This document shows, piece by piece, positions 11,892 to 26,800 of a stretch of 64,000 nt of DNA. The notes beneath the pieces are model-generated. The model was not told the DNA's origin and did no database searches. It worked only from the letters and a program-made list of their open reading frames with translations. Position numbers and translations under genes: made by a program. Each line of letters opens with the position of its first letter. Position 1 is the first letter of the stretch. The stretch is from Colias croceus (taxonomy: Eukaryota; Arthropoda; Insecta; Lepidoptera; Pieridae), in the NCBI RefSeq assembly GCF_905220415.1, contig NC_059556.1, forward strand, positions 2,244,501 to 2,308,500, given 5' to 3'.

Positions 11892-14800
11892 GTACAATTA
11901 ATATACATTTATTTTTATTAAACATTGCTTAATTATACTGCACATGAAAGTATGATAATCACCGGTAAAGTGCTTGTTTTTAATTGATGAATAAAATAGT
12001 TGGTAAAACTAAAATGATTCAAGGTTATTGTCCAGTGATGATCGTAGGACGTAAAGAGCATATCCCAGTATACTTAAAGGCACCTTGAACACGAATAGCG
12101 AATCGTGATATGACAAAGGCAAGGTGTTAAATTATTAAAATGATATCTATTTGTTGTTTGTGTTTAAAAGAATCTTGTGATTTTTTTTTATATTCACCTT
12201 ATTTTTTATTATTCAGCCTTGGCTGTCCCACTGCTGGGCAAAGGCCTCTCTTCCCTTCGTCCATGTCTCACTACTGTGATCAATTTTAGTCCATTCCTTG
12301 CAATGAGAGTGCAGTTTGTCTTGCCATCTGATTTTGGGCCTATAACAAAGCACCTGTAGCATTTATATTAATTTCATACTGTAAATAATAAAATCAGTAT
12401 ATATATTATTATAAGATCTCTTCACATAGAAAGTATATTAATAAGAAAATGTATTTACAATTCAATCAACTGCTATTTAATCAAGAAATTTAAATTAATT
12501 CTTATGATTTGCAATTGTGTTTATTTCTTTGTGTGTGACTTACTCTCATACATAATAATCTTGTTTCTTATAAATAAATGAGCGTGATACATGATTACAT
12601 ATCAATAAATTAATCCTGTTTATATTTCTAATTCGATTATTGAAATATTTACTTGAGTACTTGTTTATTAAATGCCTTGTTCCCAGTCTTTTCTTTAGCA
12701 AAAGATTTTCTCGAAGCCTGTTTTCCATGTTATTTAATCAAAATTCACTTTGATGTCTAAAGATAGCCATAACTTTAAACACATTCTTATTGAGTCTTCT
12801 TGCACATACAATCTAAGCTAGTGTAACTAAACATTATAAAAGAATGCTGTAGATTCATATATTACATGATTGATACAGTAGGTTGGTCATCTATCAGAGC
12901 ATGAATGAAACGGGTCTGGTGCGATCATAAATTGTGAAGTTTCATGTAATCTACATTATTTTCAGAAATTTTCACACGTCTAGTGTAAGGAATGGGTATC
13001 TGAAAGAATGGAGGATTGTTTTTTGATTAATTTTGATATTTCATTTGTTTTTCAAATTATTATAGTACAGAAAATTAACTAATGAAATAATTTTGTCCAA
13101 TGGGGTAAAAACTAAAAAACCTATGATGTTACCCCTAACCCCATTCCCCAAACTAAAAACCCTACGATGTATAATATTTTGGGTAAACCAGTACATATTA
13201 AGGATAACACTGTTTGATTAATATTTATTTAGCTTATTTTTTGCTTCTACTTGATGCAACAGTAAAGACAAGAAAGCATAATTTTTGTTTTTGTGTTTTA
13301 AATATTTTTTCTATGATTAGTACTACAAATAATCTAAATCTAATTCTTTCTATGATCTAATATCATAAAGAATGTTATAAACGCACACACAATAATTCAT
13401 ACACATATACACACACGCAATGAATGTTTTATTTTTAAATTGGGTCATACTTTCTGTATAATTAGCGTAATGGTTGAGTTTCATGAAATTTTGTGCTACA
13501 AGTTTGTTCATTTTGTGATTGCTTTATATTAATGTAATATTTTATTTGTATAGATTTAAATTAGTTTTTTATTGCTAGACTAGCTGTGCTCCGCGGTTTC
13601 ACCTGCATTGCTCGGCTGCTGATGGTCTTAGGCTTAGCATGATGATATATAGCCTATAGTCTTCCTCGATAAGTGGGCTATCTAACACTGAAATAATTTT
13701 TCAAATCGGACCAGTAGTTCCTGAGATTAGCGTGTTCAAACAAACAAACTAGATGAAGCTCCTATCTAATTTAGCACTATGCGAAAACAAACCATAAATG
13801 TATTATTTTATTTAAAAATCTGTACATTATCCTTATTAAGAATCAAAAATGGTTACAGATGGATGGATTTTTCTTTGTTATATGTAAGCTATGAGTCCTT
13901 GGCAGAAGAATTTGATTACAATCAATGCACACGCGAACGAATTTGCTAGTACAGATAGTATTTTACAGTTTTTATACTTTAATGCATTATGTAGTTGTAC
14001 AATAAATATGCTAAGTATATTATCTACTAACAACCCACCCGCGGCTTCGCCCGCTTTGTCTAAACCGGATAAATGGTAACCTTCCTCGAGATACATTCTA
14101 TTTAAAAAAACCGCATCAAAATGCGTTGCGTAGTTTTAAAGATTTAAGCATACCTACATAGGGATATAGGGACAGAGTAATCAACTTTATTTTATACTAT
14201 GTAGTGATGATGCAGTATATAAAATTAATATGCTTAATGCTATATTCTCTAAGATACAGTTTACATACACAGTGTGCTAGTCTTCCCGCCCGTGAGCAAC
14301 TACCGTCGGTTCCTGATACATCGTTGTGTGGAACAACTGAACCGGCCTGATCTCGCGACCTTCTCGATTGGCGTTAGTGACGAAAGGCGGACCGTCGTCT
14401 GCTATAGGGACCGGCTGCTGAGGTACGGAACAAGTCTGCAATATTTTTCTTTTTTTGAATCTTGCCAAAAAAGTTTCACTTCTGACACGTGTACTCGACA
14501 CGCTCTATTTTATTGTAAATTTTATTATGGACTAGCTGTTCCCCGCATTGCTCCGCTCCTGTTGGTCTTAGCGTGATGATATATTTGATGCCTTCCTCGA
14601 TAAATGGGCTATCTAACACCGAAATAATTTTTCAAATCGGACCAGTAGTTCCCGAGTTTAGCGCGTTCAAACAAACAAACTCTTCAGCTTTATAATATTA
14701 GTATAGATGTATGTTTATCAGCCATCTGGTTTCCATAACACAAGCGAATGCTTAGTATGGGATCAGGTCGTGCCGTGTGCGAAAATTGTCCCTAAATATT

Positions 14801-17800
14801 TATTTATTTATTTAGTACAACAAATGAAAACTTAAACAAAAAATAAATCGTTATTAGGAATAGAATATATTATTTATTTGTTTACAGTGATGAAGCCTGC
14901 GCCCGGCCAGCCATGGGCCTGACACCGACAGACCGGGGCGATGCGGGCCTCACTACTAGTAAGTGGATTTTATTATAAGTCTAAACAATATATGTATAAA
15001 CATTTTACAGCAAAAAACGGTACATACATACACTTTATACTAATTTATTTAACAATGGTAGGTACCTACGCTACTTTTTTACCGTTTCATTTACCATGTG
15101 AAAGAGCAAAAACAGACACACAAAATAAAAAAGAGTGTGTGTACTTATGTAAACGCGTTAGAAGTTATACTTCTTTTGCGTATGGCAAAAAATACTAGAA
15201 TATACAACTTGAACATAGTTATCAATTTTCATACCACCTAGAACTAACTTCATGCTGTCAAATTTAGGTGTCGGTGTGCGCGCGAATCGTTAAAATTCAC
15301 TCTCATCATTTTTCTCCATCGCGCCAAAAGAAGTATAACTTCAACAACTTATAAATGAAGTGCAATACTTACGTCAACCATTTAAGTTGAACTATAAAAC
15401 TACTTCGATACTTGTATAATTCATACCATTATGTGATAGCAAATCCCAAACTAGTACGTTACAAAGTAACACACATGCCGGTATAAATCCACAAATTGCA
15501 GCCGAGTTTCCTGCAATAACATCCTTTTCCTGAATACCTAGTTAGTAAAAAGTAGTGGAAGCTAAAGGCTCGATCAGACTGGGTTTTAGTGACGGTCGGT
15601 TTATGACATCACTTTTTTATTTTGATTGCTGATACTGAAAAATTCTGCAAAATTCTAGGTAACTAAACGTTTTGCTAGCTAACTAGCGTTTTGATACTTA
15701 GTATAGTTAAATTGAAAATAAGGCCATTTTAGATTCATTATTTGGCTGTAAATGTCTGTGTAGTGGCAATAAGTCGTGGCTTTTCTAAGTAAAATCGCTG
15801 TCGCTCCCTAAAGTTTCTTCTTATGCTCATAAAGTAAACTTCCTCCTACCACAATATAAATGTTTAATATAAATGTTTTCACACTGCGAATTAAAACAAA
15901 TTCAATATTTAATGTTAATATACAATAAACTATTCTGAAACTTTTCCTAACCTTATCGTATAAAGTTAGGTCTCGTACACATACCATTTGGAAAGGACAC
16001 TTTGATGCAATATAATACTAAAGTACTTGTGTAATATTGCGCTATAGTCTGTCACCACATTGATACCGCGAAGTTGCAACAGGTCGCTTGCTCAAGCTGT
16101 CTCATTTACAAGATATAGTGAATATCGAATACTTGGTTGTAGTTAAATTTAAAATTAACGTCATATTTAACAATAACAGTGCCTGCGAAATGTGTCGTAC
16201 CATGGTATTTTTTCACAGTTAAAGTTAACAGGGTTACAAGTCAAATGATATTTTATATTTGGCACTTCTGATACTTAGCTAACAATAGCTTTCCTGCTGA
16301 AACGCGTACAGATATTATTATTTATGAGGGCCAGCGCAGATATGGCGGAGCGCAGCGCAGCGCATTTTTCACCGTCAAACTATTAGACCGGGAGATACTG
16401 ACACAAAATTTCGAGTCATTTTTAACAGGATGGCGGTTCTACAGGGGTCTTAGTACGCAATGACAAAAAGAAAAACGATGGTGTGAACGCTGGTACCGGC
16501 GGCTTAGTCGCGTGGGCGTTAGTCGAACTCGTCGGAAAAATAGCGAAAGTCAAACGATTTGTAACACAAAAATTTTAGAATTTACCGATAGCCCATAAAA
16601 AAGAAGTAGGTGGTAGTGTCATGCCATACTTTTCCGGTGTGACTTACAGCCCGCCATACCGACGCGAATGTGTTGATTTAAACAAAACAATTTTTCAACC
16701 ATTTGTATCAGGCTAACTTTTGCACAGGTAACCATCGTCGTGCAGCCATTTACGAAAATCGCCATGCCATACTTTTCGGACGATTCCAAATGGTCGCCAT
16801 ACCGCCGAAAATCTGCAAAAAAATTTTATTTCGCCAAACTTTTTGTACCAGTATTGCATTTGGATTTTTGGAGAGTATTTGATAAAATGTGACCATTATT
16901 ATATTTGCCATACTTCTAGTAGGGGGAAAAAGTGCTGTCATACTTGAAAAATTAATTTAGTATTAATTTATATAAGTGAAGATTTCCAACACCTAGATCT
17001 TTGAAATTTTGTATTTATATTCGTTGATCCTCAAACTTACAGGAAAAATAAGTGCCATACTGTTACAAATCGTTTGACTTTCGCTATTTTCCGACGAGTT
17101 CTACTAACGCCCACGCGACTAAGCCGCCGGTACCAGCGTTCACACCATCGTTTTTCTTTTTGTCATTGCGTACTAAGACCCCTGTAGAACCACCATCCTG
17201 TTACAAATGACTCGAAATTTTGTGTCAGTATCTCCCGGTCTATATTATCGACATTGTCCTGCATTAAAAAAAATCGCATCGCGCTACTTTTCGCGTGTGA
17301 CTCTTCGATGCTCCTCAAAATAAATTGTTGTTATTTGAGATAATAGTTTGTCAATGAAAAATGCGCTGCGCTGTGCTCCGCCATATCTGCGCCGGCCCTT
17401 AGAGTCAGAATTGTGACGTCATCAATAAAATTGTCAAATGGTGCAACTCATATCTTCCGTAACCGTTACTTTAACATATTTGTTATTGCTAAAGTAACAT
17501 GTTGCAACCCAGCCTTAGTATTTACTATCAATACTATCGAATAGCTAGGCAATAGCCCAGGCTTATAATTGCACCGTTATAAACATTGCATAATTGAAAA
17601 CGATTACGTTACCATAAATGTCGGTGCTAAACAATAAAACTGTTATTTATAACGCTCGATATTAATCGGAATTTCGAACTAAATTATTCCGTTAATCGTG
17701 TATTATGTATGTTGGATAATACCTAGTTCTTCGTTTGATATAATTGTATGCAATAATTTAAATAAGGCTGCATTTTAAATGAACGAAGCAAGCTGGATTA

Positions 17801-20800
17801 GGAGCTATCATATGATTGTAATGAGCAAGAATGTGTCTGTAATTTAGTTTTGTTGTTATGGAGAGGAAAGTGAATGGTAAACAAAGTCGGTATTGTAGTC
17901 AATCGAGGAATCGATAAATGCATCATGATACGTCGTTTTTGCAATTGTATTTTATGACATGAGAATGTTGAATACCTTATTCACAGACTTAACTCATCTT
18001 TGATAATTCTTCTCCAGTTCTTATTGTTTATTCAAATCATTGATTTACCGAAATCAACTGCTGTTGCGTGATGCGTCCTAACTTTAGTTCATCCTAAAAT
18101 TAAAATTATGCTCTTTCTCAATCTCTGTTTGTAAAATTCATCTTTTTAATCTTCTTAGTATTCATTTGATTGTTTGATATATATATAAAAAAAAAACAAT
18201 TTCTGTCGTAACTTTAATTCACCCCGAAATTAGATTATTTCTCATTTCGTTGTTTATAAAATTCAAGTCGTCTTTTAGTCGAGTCTGAGTAAAGTCGCTG
18301 TCGCTCCCTAAAGTTAGATATCTTCCTTCTACTATATAAATGTCTTCACACTGCGAATAAAAAAAAAAAAAACATTACAAGAAGTAACTGTACAATGACT
18401 GCCGGCGTATAAAGATTTACATGTTGAAATTTTTCGTCTTTAGTAGGTAATTAGTATATTTCTCTTCATTGATTTCATCCTCGATTGAATGATGTCAGAA
18501 AAAAACAATGTATTTTAACGGATCGCCCATTATTATTGGCACTCTTGCCAGCAGACACAATAGCAACTGCAGTTTTCGATTCTTCTTTACTTCCTGGCTC
18601 TTACCAACACAGTCAATATACAACATTCACGCAATAAATTACAGTACTGCATCATAGCCTATTTCTTTCAATCTCCCTTATGCTGAGTCAATATTAACGC
18701 AATTAATTGCCATACAAGAACCACTACAACTTCACTGCATCACGCCCCATTTTGTAACCGCTAAGATTCGTCCTTCACAATGTCGGTCGCTAGCAGAGCA
18801 CGAACCGCTATGACATAAGCCATGTTGTAAGCGGTAAATGACCAGCGGACGAAGTGGGCCGACGATAGTGAAAGTAGCACATTCACGCAGGGCATCTGAA
18901 CTTAGATTTTGTAACTGCATCTCGCGATTGTCCGTGAATACAACCTTTTCTGGAACGTTTTAGGGGTAATTTTGAACAGACTTCGTGTAATGGGGAACCT
19001 TTTGAGCGGTGTTTAAGGTTATTTTCTATTCAAAAAAAGGAATAGATGCCAGTGAGTTTTCTGGGACGCATTTAATTTGGGAGTAATTGGAACATTTGTG
19101 TTTCTATCGATTTAATATGTTTGAGAATGTTTGAGTGGTATGAAGACACACTTATAATATTTCTGGTTTTTAATAAATTCCAATCTTGACTACGAATTCG
19201 TAATATGTATGCAATTCGAGACACTTCATTGGGTCAACATCTTTTCCTGTCGTTGCTATTGCAGAACCGGCAACGTGTTTTGCGATTGTTACTTTAAAAG
19301 TAAGGTCACTTCACTTACATCACTGTCTCAAACCTACATGTGAAAATATATGCGTGACCCCGAAGTTAAGTTTCAATTTAACCCGTGCGGTTTGACCTAG
19401 ATCTTCACATTTCATTTGCATTCATTAAGGACGTAATAGTTCCTTAACGGTTGTCTAAATATGGATACATATGGAAATTCGTCCTCAGTTTTAATCACAT
19501 GTTATTTTATCATTATCTAATGATTTGATAGATGATAGTATATCGATATCAACCACTTCGTTTCCATCGTTACATATGGTCTTGTCTTGTTTTATAGGTG
19601 TTTTTCAATCAACCGGGAAAAGCAGTTCTAGATTTTTCTCGTAACCGATACAATTTTTTCCACTTACCCGCGTATTACGTAAATGATATGGAAGTCGCTT
19701 TGACTTATCGTAATACACTTATGTTTTGTAGAGCATAACCATTTATGGCTATGTAGAAATGGGTAATAAATTTGTATTATTTTGAAGGAATTGGAAATAT
19801 ATGTGTTGAAATTATATCTTTAGCATTTATTTATTTATTTATAACACTTCATTGTACAAAACAATGTAGGAAATGTGGTACAAATTCATGAGGTACAAAA
19901 ATTTTGCACAATAGGCGGCCTTACTGCTACACAGCAATCTCTGCCAGGCAACCTGGTAGGAAAGGAAATGTGAGAAGAATAAGGATGGCGCAAAAAGAAA
20001 TAAAAGAAAGAATATATCGCATTTCAGTTATAAAGAAGGAAGTCTATTGGCCTGAATAACAATAATAATAGTGGTATCAAATAAATGACTACCTAGTTCA
20101 ATTAGATTAGGTAAGAGGATTAGATCTAAAGAATGTCGTAAGTTGTTTGATATGTGTTTTTCTTATTAATTAGTAAGGCAAGGAAAGCCGGCTTGTTACG
20201 CGTCAATGTTGTTACGAATACGATGTTTTTAAATTAATTCATGACTGATTGGATTAAGTGATTAGTTAATATCACAGAAGTATGGGCTTAATCTATGTCT
20301 TTTAAATTTTTAATGATATGTTTAATAATCGTCCACGTTTTTCTCTTCAAAGAAATTCAGGATGTTTGTATTTTTAATGTTGTTGTGTTTGTTTGATATT
20401 AGTCGTTATTTGTTCGAAAATATCAACGTTAAGAAACATTATGCGTGTCAATTTGTGAGCTATGTGTAAATGTGACAATTAAGGTGATTACAAGGTTATA
20501 AATACTAATTAATTCGTTAAGAAATTAACGACCGTGTAAGGTGAATAACACGCATCCCATTACGAGTACTAATCACAGAACTACTTATGGCATTAACTTC
20601 CATTATTCTTGTCTTTACTATTTTGTTTGATATTGCTTGGATATTCCATAGGTGATTATGATCGTTTAGGGCTAGCGTGCAAGAGCAACTTTTGTCTCCG
20701 CAACTATAATTTGCCTCTCCCATCAACTCTATGGGGAGTTGCGTCGCTACGTGCGCGCACTTTCTTACTAGCCCATAGAGTTGATGGGAGAGACTAAATA

Positions 20801-23800
20801 ATTGCGGAGACAAAAGTTGCTCTTGCGCGCTAGCTCTTAGGCCGAGATTCATAGATCGCACTTTAACTTTACTTTGATGGAAAGATCTACTTTCAACCAA
20901 AAATATATTTCTTAGTCGTGTTAAGCTCATCTTTACTTTCCAGAAACTATACTTTACTTAGTAAAGGCTAAGGAGCCGATAATCATGACTTTGGTCTCAA
21001 AGTAAACTTTACATGACTATGCGTATAAATCATGTAGGCCTACATTTTAAACCAATTTCGTAGAACAGAAACACATTTTAATATGGTTGGGTTATAGATC
21101 GAAACGTCATGTCGAGTAACATTTTTTTGTTGATGTGTTGATCGTTGCATCGTTTCGTTTGTCTTTTATCATTATTATATTTTTCTGACGAATTTTGTTG
21201 TGTCTACCGGTTTTTTATATTTATACTATAATCTTCCTACATGATGGTTTTTTTTCTAAACATTTAATTTTTGATATAAAATAATAATGTTATTATTATA
21301 TATGTTTTTTATGGAAATATAACTTAATTTAATAATATTATGTTCTCAAAAACATAAATTATGCGTATAAAGTAACAGTTACACGTCTTACCCTGTACTT
21401 TACTTTGGGACCGTACTTTTCTAAGGAAAGTCAAGCAATTCTCTCTGAAATTAAATATGTTGAAAGTAAACTTCGGTCATACAAAGTTTACTTTGTGAAG
21501 ACTCTTTTGCTCTAAAGTAAAGTCACGATTGTGAATCTGGGCCTTAGATTTCCAAAGTCTTTCTGTATATTAAGTTTCTGATACCTAATATAATTAATAT
21601 TGTAGTAATGACAATATAATTAATATTGATTCAATTTTGAATTTGAATTCTTCTTGCAACTTTTGTCAATTTAATTTATTTTTTTGTATGAATAATTTCC
21701 CTGTTTCGTATTTTTTTCACTAAGGATATTCTGTATTCCGCATTTTATAAAAATACGTGCCCGTAGGTTATCTATATCTTCAGTAGGTATATGAACTTGT
21801 CTTGGTATTTGAAGTCAAATAGTCGTGAGAAAAAATTGGGTCACGCAAGTGCTGGGTCAACATTCACACAAGAGGCGTCATAGTAGATATATTCCTATAT
21901 AATACACCTAATTTTATACGCTGTCTATAAAGAAAAATATATTCTTTATATTTGACAGATAATGAGATTTTTCAAGGGTCGTTGTTTTATAATCTGATCT
22001 CTCAGCTCTTCTGTAGCATTTACTTGTTGCCAGTTCAAATCTCTAATACACTTTGATGACTTCACATGGTCTATTCATTATAATAAAAGCCATAAGGCCG
22101 CCATTTGTGCATGTCTCCTTCTGTATATGTATGTCTTTTTCCTGTTTGTAATGGTGTACAATAAAGCGTTTTCATTCATTCATTCATAATACAAATATTT
22201 CCACTGAAAATGGTAATCGAAAGGAAACTATATGGTCAAAGATACTCATTTATTTATTTATTTAGGACAACTTACAAAACAGACACCATTTTATGATAAC
22301 AGATTTAAAATATCTATACAAATAGATAGCCGAGTGTTGTTTTAATTACAAGTTGCCACGGCTTAGAATCTTTCATTACTAAGATAAGTCTTAGAACCTT
22401 CACCAATTACCGGCTTAGAAATACGGTAATTTCCACCTCGACTTGCCTTCAAGGATGTGCCAACTGCGAACTCAAACGAGCGAACACAAAACACAAACAA
22501 AAGCCGAGTCGTGATTGCGATCGCATGGGAACATTGCATTGATGTAACACTACGCAACGCACACGTTCTTTATCTTGATGGACGCGATATGTTTTGTAAG
22601 ACGTTATTTAATAAAATTATTGACCTGGCTTGTACGTGTGTGTACATAGGCAGGTGATGACTTTCGGGTCAGAATGGTAGAGGTGAATGCATAGTTCAAG
22701 CGGGGAATTAGGGCATATGTGGTGTATATTAGTTGTTTGACTATTTATAACGGTTACTAATTCTGAGAAAGTATGTTGGATATGTTAGATTTAATTGAAA
22801 AAAGTAATGTTAATGATGCTATTTCCTGGAGCTTTAACATCCCCTAAACAATTTTATAATGTATTCGGATATGTTGTATAATGTATTGTTCTGTCATATT
22901 ACGATTCTGTGTTACCATCTTGAAATAAAATGTGTCAGAATAATGCAACAGTATAAACGATTACAATCGGTGATATATGTTTGCTTGTTAATGGTTCCTG
23001 TATTAGATCTAAGTATATTTTTATTTCCTATCACACTTTATCAATGATGACCGATAACCAAAGATCGATTTGACATAACCACACCTTACAATTTGATTTC
23101 TATCACTGATAATCTAAATTGATGATATTTGTAAGTTATTATTTCCTAGTTCATAATCATAAACTAATTCTGTAACTATGTCATTAAACTCGAAATTAAG
23201 TTTATTTTAGAGATATTTCTATATTCGTGCCGAAAATATTAATTAAAGTTGTTCTCTTATAATAAACATTTATTTCATTACATCAATTCTAACCCAAAAA
23301 TATCAACCCACATTAAAACGTGAAGCAACCGGCACCGTACGAAAGTGAAACAACCCAAATTACTTTCATTTTCGTTTGCTATATATTTTTTAAATGTCCA
23401 TGATTCTGTAAGCTCGACAATGGTGTAAACCCTTGAAGAGTAAGTTCCATAAATCATGGTGATATTAATTTTGAAAAGTATGAAAGTCCTTTAAGAGTAA
23501 ATTGTTCAATATATCCAAAATCATGGTGACGTTGTGTTATTGAAAAGTATGAAAATCCTTGAAGAGTAAAAGTCCTGTAAATCCGAAATTATGGTGACAT
23601 ATGTATGAAAATCCTTGAAGTGTAAAAGGTCCCGATTATCCGAAATCATGGTGACATTATGTAACTTTGCAGGCCCGGTGGGGGGTGAGCCGGCGCGCGC
23701 GCAGCTTCAGGAAAAGCCCAGGTCAGTTGAACACTTCCTACATCTCCTCATTCCTTATCCAACCGTCGACGGTGACAGACGCGTTACTATAATTACGTAT

Positions 23801-26800
23801 TGTGTTACGAATTTGTATTGTACAGTGATTGTGTTATCAGTTTGGTGTTTGTGTACGAGTGACCTTGTGGATTGCTTTGCGATTGTTCTCTGGTAATTGT
23901 TTTTTAATTACTTATGGTATTACGTACTATGTATTGTATAGTAAACCTTATGTTTAATGGTTATGCCATTTTTAATTAAATGTTTTGCTTCATTGACTAC
24001 TCAAAGATTAGCATAACATCTAAGGTCATTGAACATGTGGTTTGTTGACGTTTTTCAGTTATGTACTATAGAATAGTAAAAAGTCCTTACCATTAATTAA
24101 TTCCATATATAAATAACATGTTCAATAGTTATTTATTTTTAATTGCATAACATGATACCATTAATGTAAACTGAATCTTATCAACAGAAAGATCAACATT
24201 ATCTGTAACAAATGTTATGCCACACGACTCATAATGTTTGTTAATTGTGTTTTGATAACAGACATACAAATATATTATACGTATTTACTACAGTATACAA
24301 TAAAGAAGTATTTAATTAATAGAAGATAATAGAGATAAATGTTATTCTACCCTCTTTGTTGTTTACCATCTGACGTCACATGTCTTTTAATACTGATTTA
24401 GCAATCCCTCTAATATTATAAACGCGAAAGTTTGTGCGTATGTATGTTTGTTTCACACAAATACTGCTGAACCGTTTATAATTAAAAATGGCACACGTGG
24501 AGGGTTACTTGGATTAACACATAGTATTATAGGTTTTATCCCAGAAATCCCACAGAAACGAGAACTATGCGGGTCTGTATTTGAAAATCGTGGGCGAAGC
24601 CGGGGGCGGAAAGCTAGTACGTAATAATTCTACTGTATTAGGTAATAATTATTGTGTCCTTACTCGAGTTAAATTATGTAATGGATAAACTGATAATCTT
24701 GTGAAATGTGTCGAAATAATAACAATAGTACATATTGACTAATAGTTGCCAAATTCGCTAGGTTATATGATTTTTAACCGACTTCAAAGAAGGAGGATCA
24801 CAATATTTTTTTTTTGGGACTGTGACTTCAGTACTGTCTAGGACCTAGGTAAATGGATATTGATATTAATTTTTATTTGAAAGATGGTGCCTCCCATATA
24901 ATTCTATTCAAATTTTGTTCAGTTGTGGGCGTTGTGGCATATTTAATGCAGTTTGTTACAAATAATTGTTATGTAGGTACACTTTATGTATAAAACAAAT
25001 CTTATAATAACTTTAAATAAGATGTCATTGGTTAATCGGCCTTTAAGGTTAGTACTTAGTATAAGCCTTATAAGTTACAATGAGAACATAAGGATAGACC
25101 TTTAGTTTGCCATTTGGCGCACCCATATAGTATTAGATACTAATGCCAATGTTATGTTGCAATAACATTGGTCGTAAACAATCACATTTAATAGAGATTT
25201 TTTTTTAATATTCTTAAGAAATGTTGTAAACATGCTTATATTTCCTTATTTATTAAAGACGACAATCTCGTCTCATTTGTGATAGATTTCGTGTCTCACA
25301 GAATAACATAGCATGTAGGTACTTCGTTATTAGTATCGACTAGCTTTCCGCCCGCGGCTTCGCCCGCTTTGTCTAACTAAAACATAATACAAATTATATA
25401 CTTACTAAAACCGTGCTAAAACCTTCCTCTTGGATCACTCTATCTATTTAAAAAATCCGTTGCGTAGTTTTAAAGATACATAGGGACAAAGGGACAGACG
25501 AAGCGACTCTGTTTTATAATTTACTCTGTAACATACTGAGGACTATTTTAAAGTATAACATGTTTAAAGTAAAGGTTTTAGCTGAAAGTTATAATTTAAA
25601 TTTTATGTTAACAATTTTCTTAACAAGGTTATAGGCATTTCTTTTGAGACTACGAATAAAGGTCAAAAAGCATATTACGTGAACGATATTTTACGCAGTA
25701 ACAGTTGTACATAATTTTGTACCAAAATAAGAAAAACAATAACGTCTTAATATATGCTGTAAATGTCGTTAAAGGCAATTTGTTTATCTTAAAAAAAAAT
25801 AAAGATTCGATTACTTAATTATTGTTTTACACATTACAGCCTTATCACTTGAGGGTTTTCGTTCATTTCAATTAAATTAACTCAATTAAGGCGATAGATT
25901 TTTTATTTTCGTAAAACCTATACTAATATTATAAAGCTGAAGAGTTTGTTTGTTTGTTTGAACGTGTAAAACTCAGGATCCACGCGTCCGATTTGTAAAA
26001 TTATTTCTCTGTTAGATAGTCCATTTATCGAGGAAGGCTATATCATCACGCTAAGATAGGAGCGAAGCAATGCGGGTAAAACCGCGGGGCACAGCTAGTA
26101 TCAAACGTCAAACGTGGAAGTAATTAATTCCATTAGGTGTTGATAAAAATATTCTAAAGAAACACCTTGCGTCATTAATTATGTCAATTAATGTAAGTAC
26201 ATTAATCACCCATAAACTTGGAAATTACCTTCACTTATAGAAAATAAAACGTGGTCTAGAAACACCAAGATTTAAATGAATAAGAAAATTAAAACGTATT
26301 GACAAAAGTCGATCACAAGGCGGCGAGGATCCTTTTATTAGATTAATATTCTTTAAAAAATTCTCATTTGAATGCTGTAAAACTAAAATAGCAAAGCCAA
26401 TATATATAATGAAATTCACAGTACGAGAAGGTAGATAGTATTAGTATACATATTCATATATTCATTGATGTTATGTTAATATATGTAAATATAATCTGTA
26501 ATTAATTGTTTTGAGGCAGAATTTTAAGAGGCAATAAAATAAGGACATCTTCTTAATATATATAAATCTCGTGTCACAATGTTTAAGTACTCAATGAACT
26601 CCTAAACCATTTAACCGATTATAATAAAATTCGCACACCATGTGCAGTTCGATCCAACTTGAGATATAGGATAGTTTAAATCTCAAATCGTTTTAGAGAA
26701 AGCGGGCGAAGCCGCGGGCGGTAAGCTAGTAGTAATATATTTCTTATTGATATGTATTCATATGTTATGTTCTTATGTTAGGAATAGGTAAGTAAGAGAA

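Larger units (their letters stand above)
11892..14272 (+). other. R3HCC1-like intron 1
   Basis: A 2.4-kb intron. It carries a relic of a LINE-type element at 12,205-12,360 and SINE-like copies at 13,579-13,766 and 14,026-14,208; the rest is AT-rich unique sequence. Confidence 0.7.
14959..23672 (+). other. R3HCC1-like intron 3 (8.7 kb)
   Basis: Holds three inverted-repeat elements (16,328-17,398, 20,671-20,834 and 20,840-21,543), a LINE tail (22,090-22,190) and a degenerate tandem repeat just before the next exon. The block CGCTGTCGCTCCCTAAAGTT ... CTTCACACTGCGAATWAAA occurs twice (near 15,797 and 18,293). No other gene seen. Confidence 0.7.

Noticed and set aside
14941..15198. 85-codon frame at the third R3HCC1-like exon
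   Set aside because: The first 18 nt are the exon; the rest is intron read past the GTAAGT donor.
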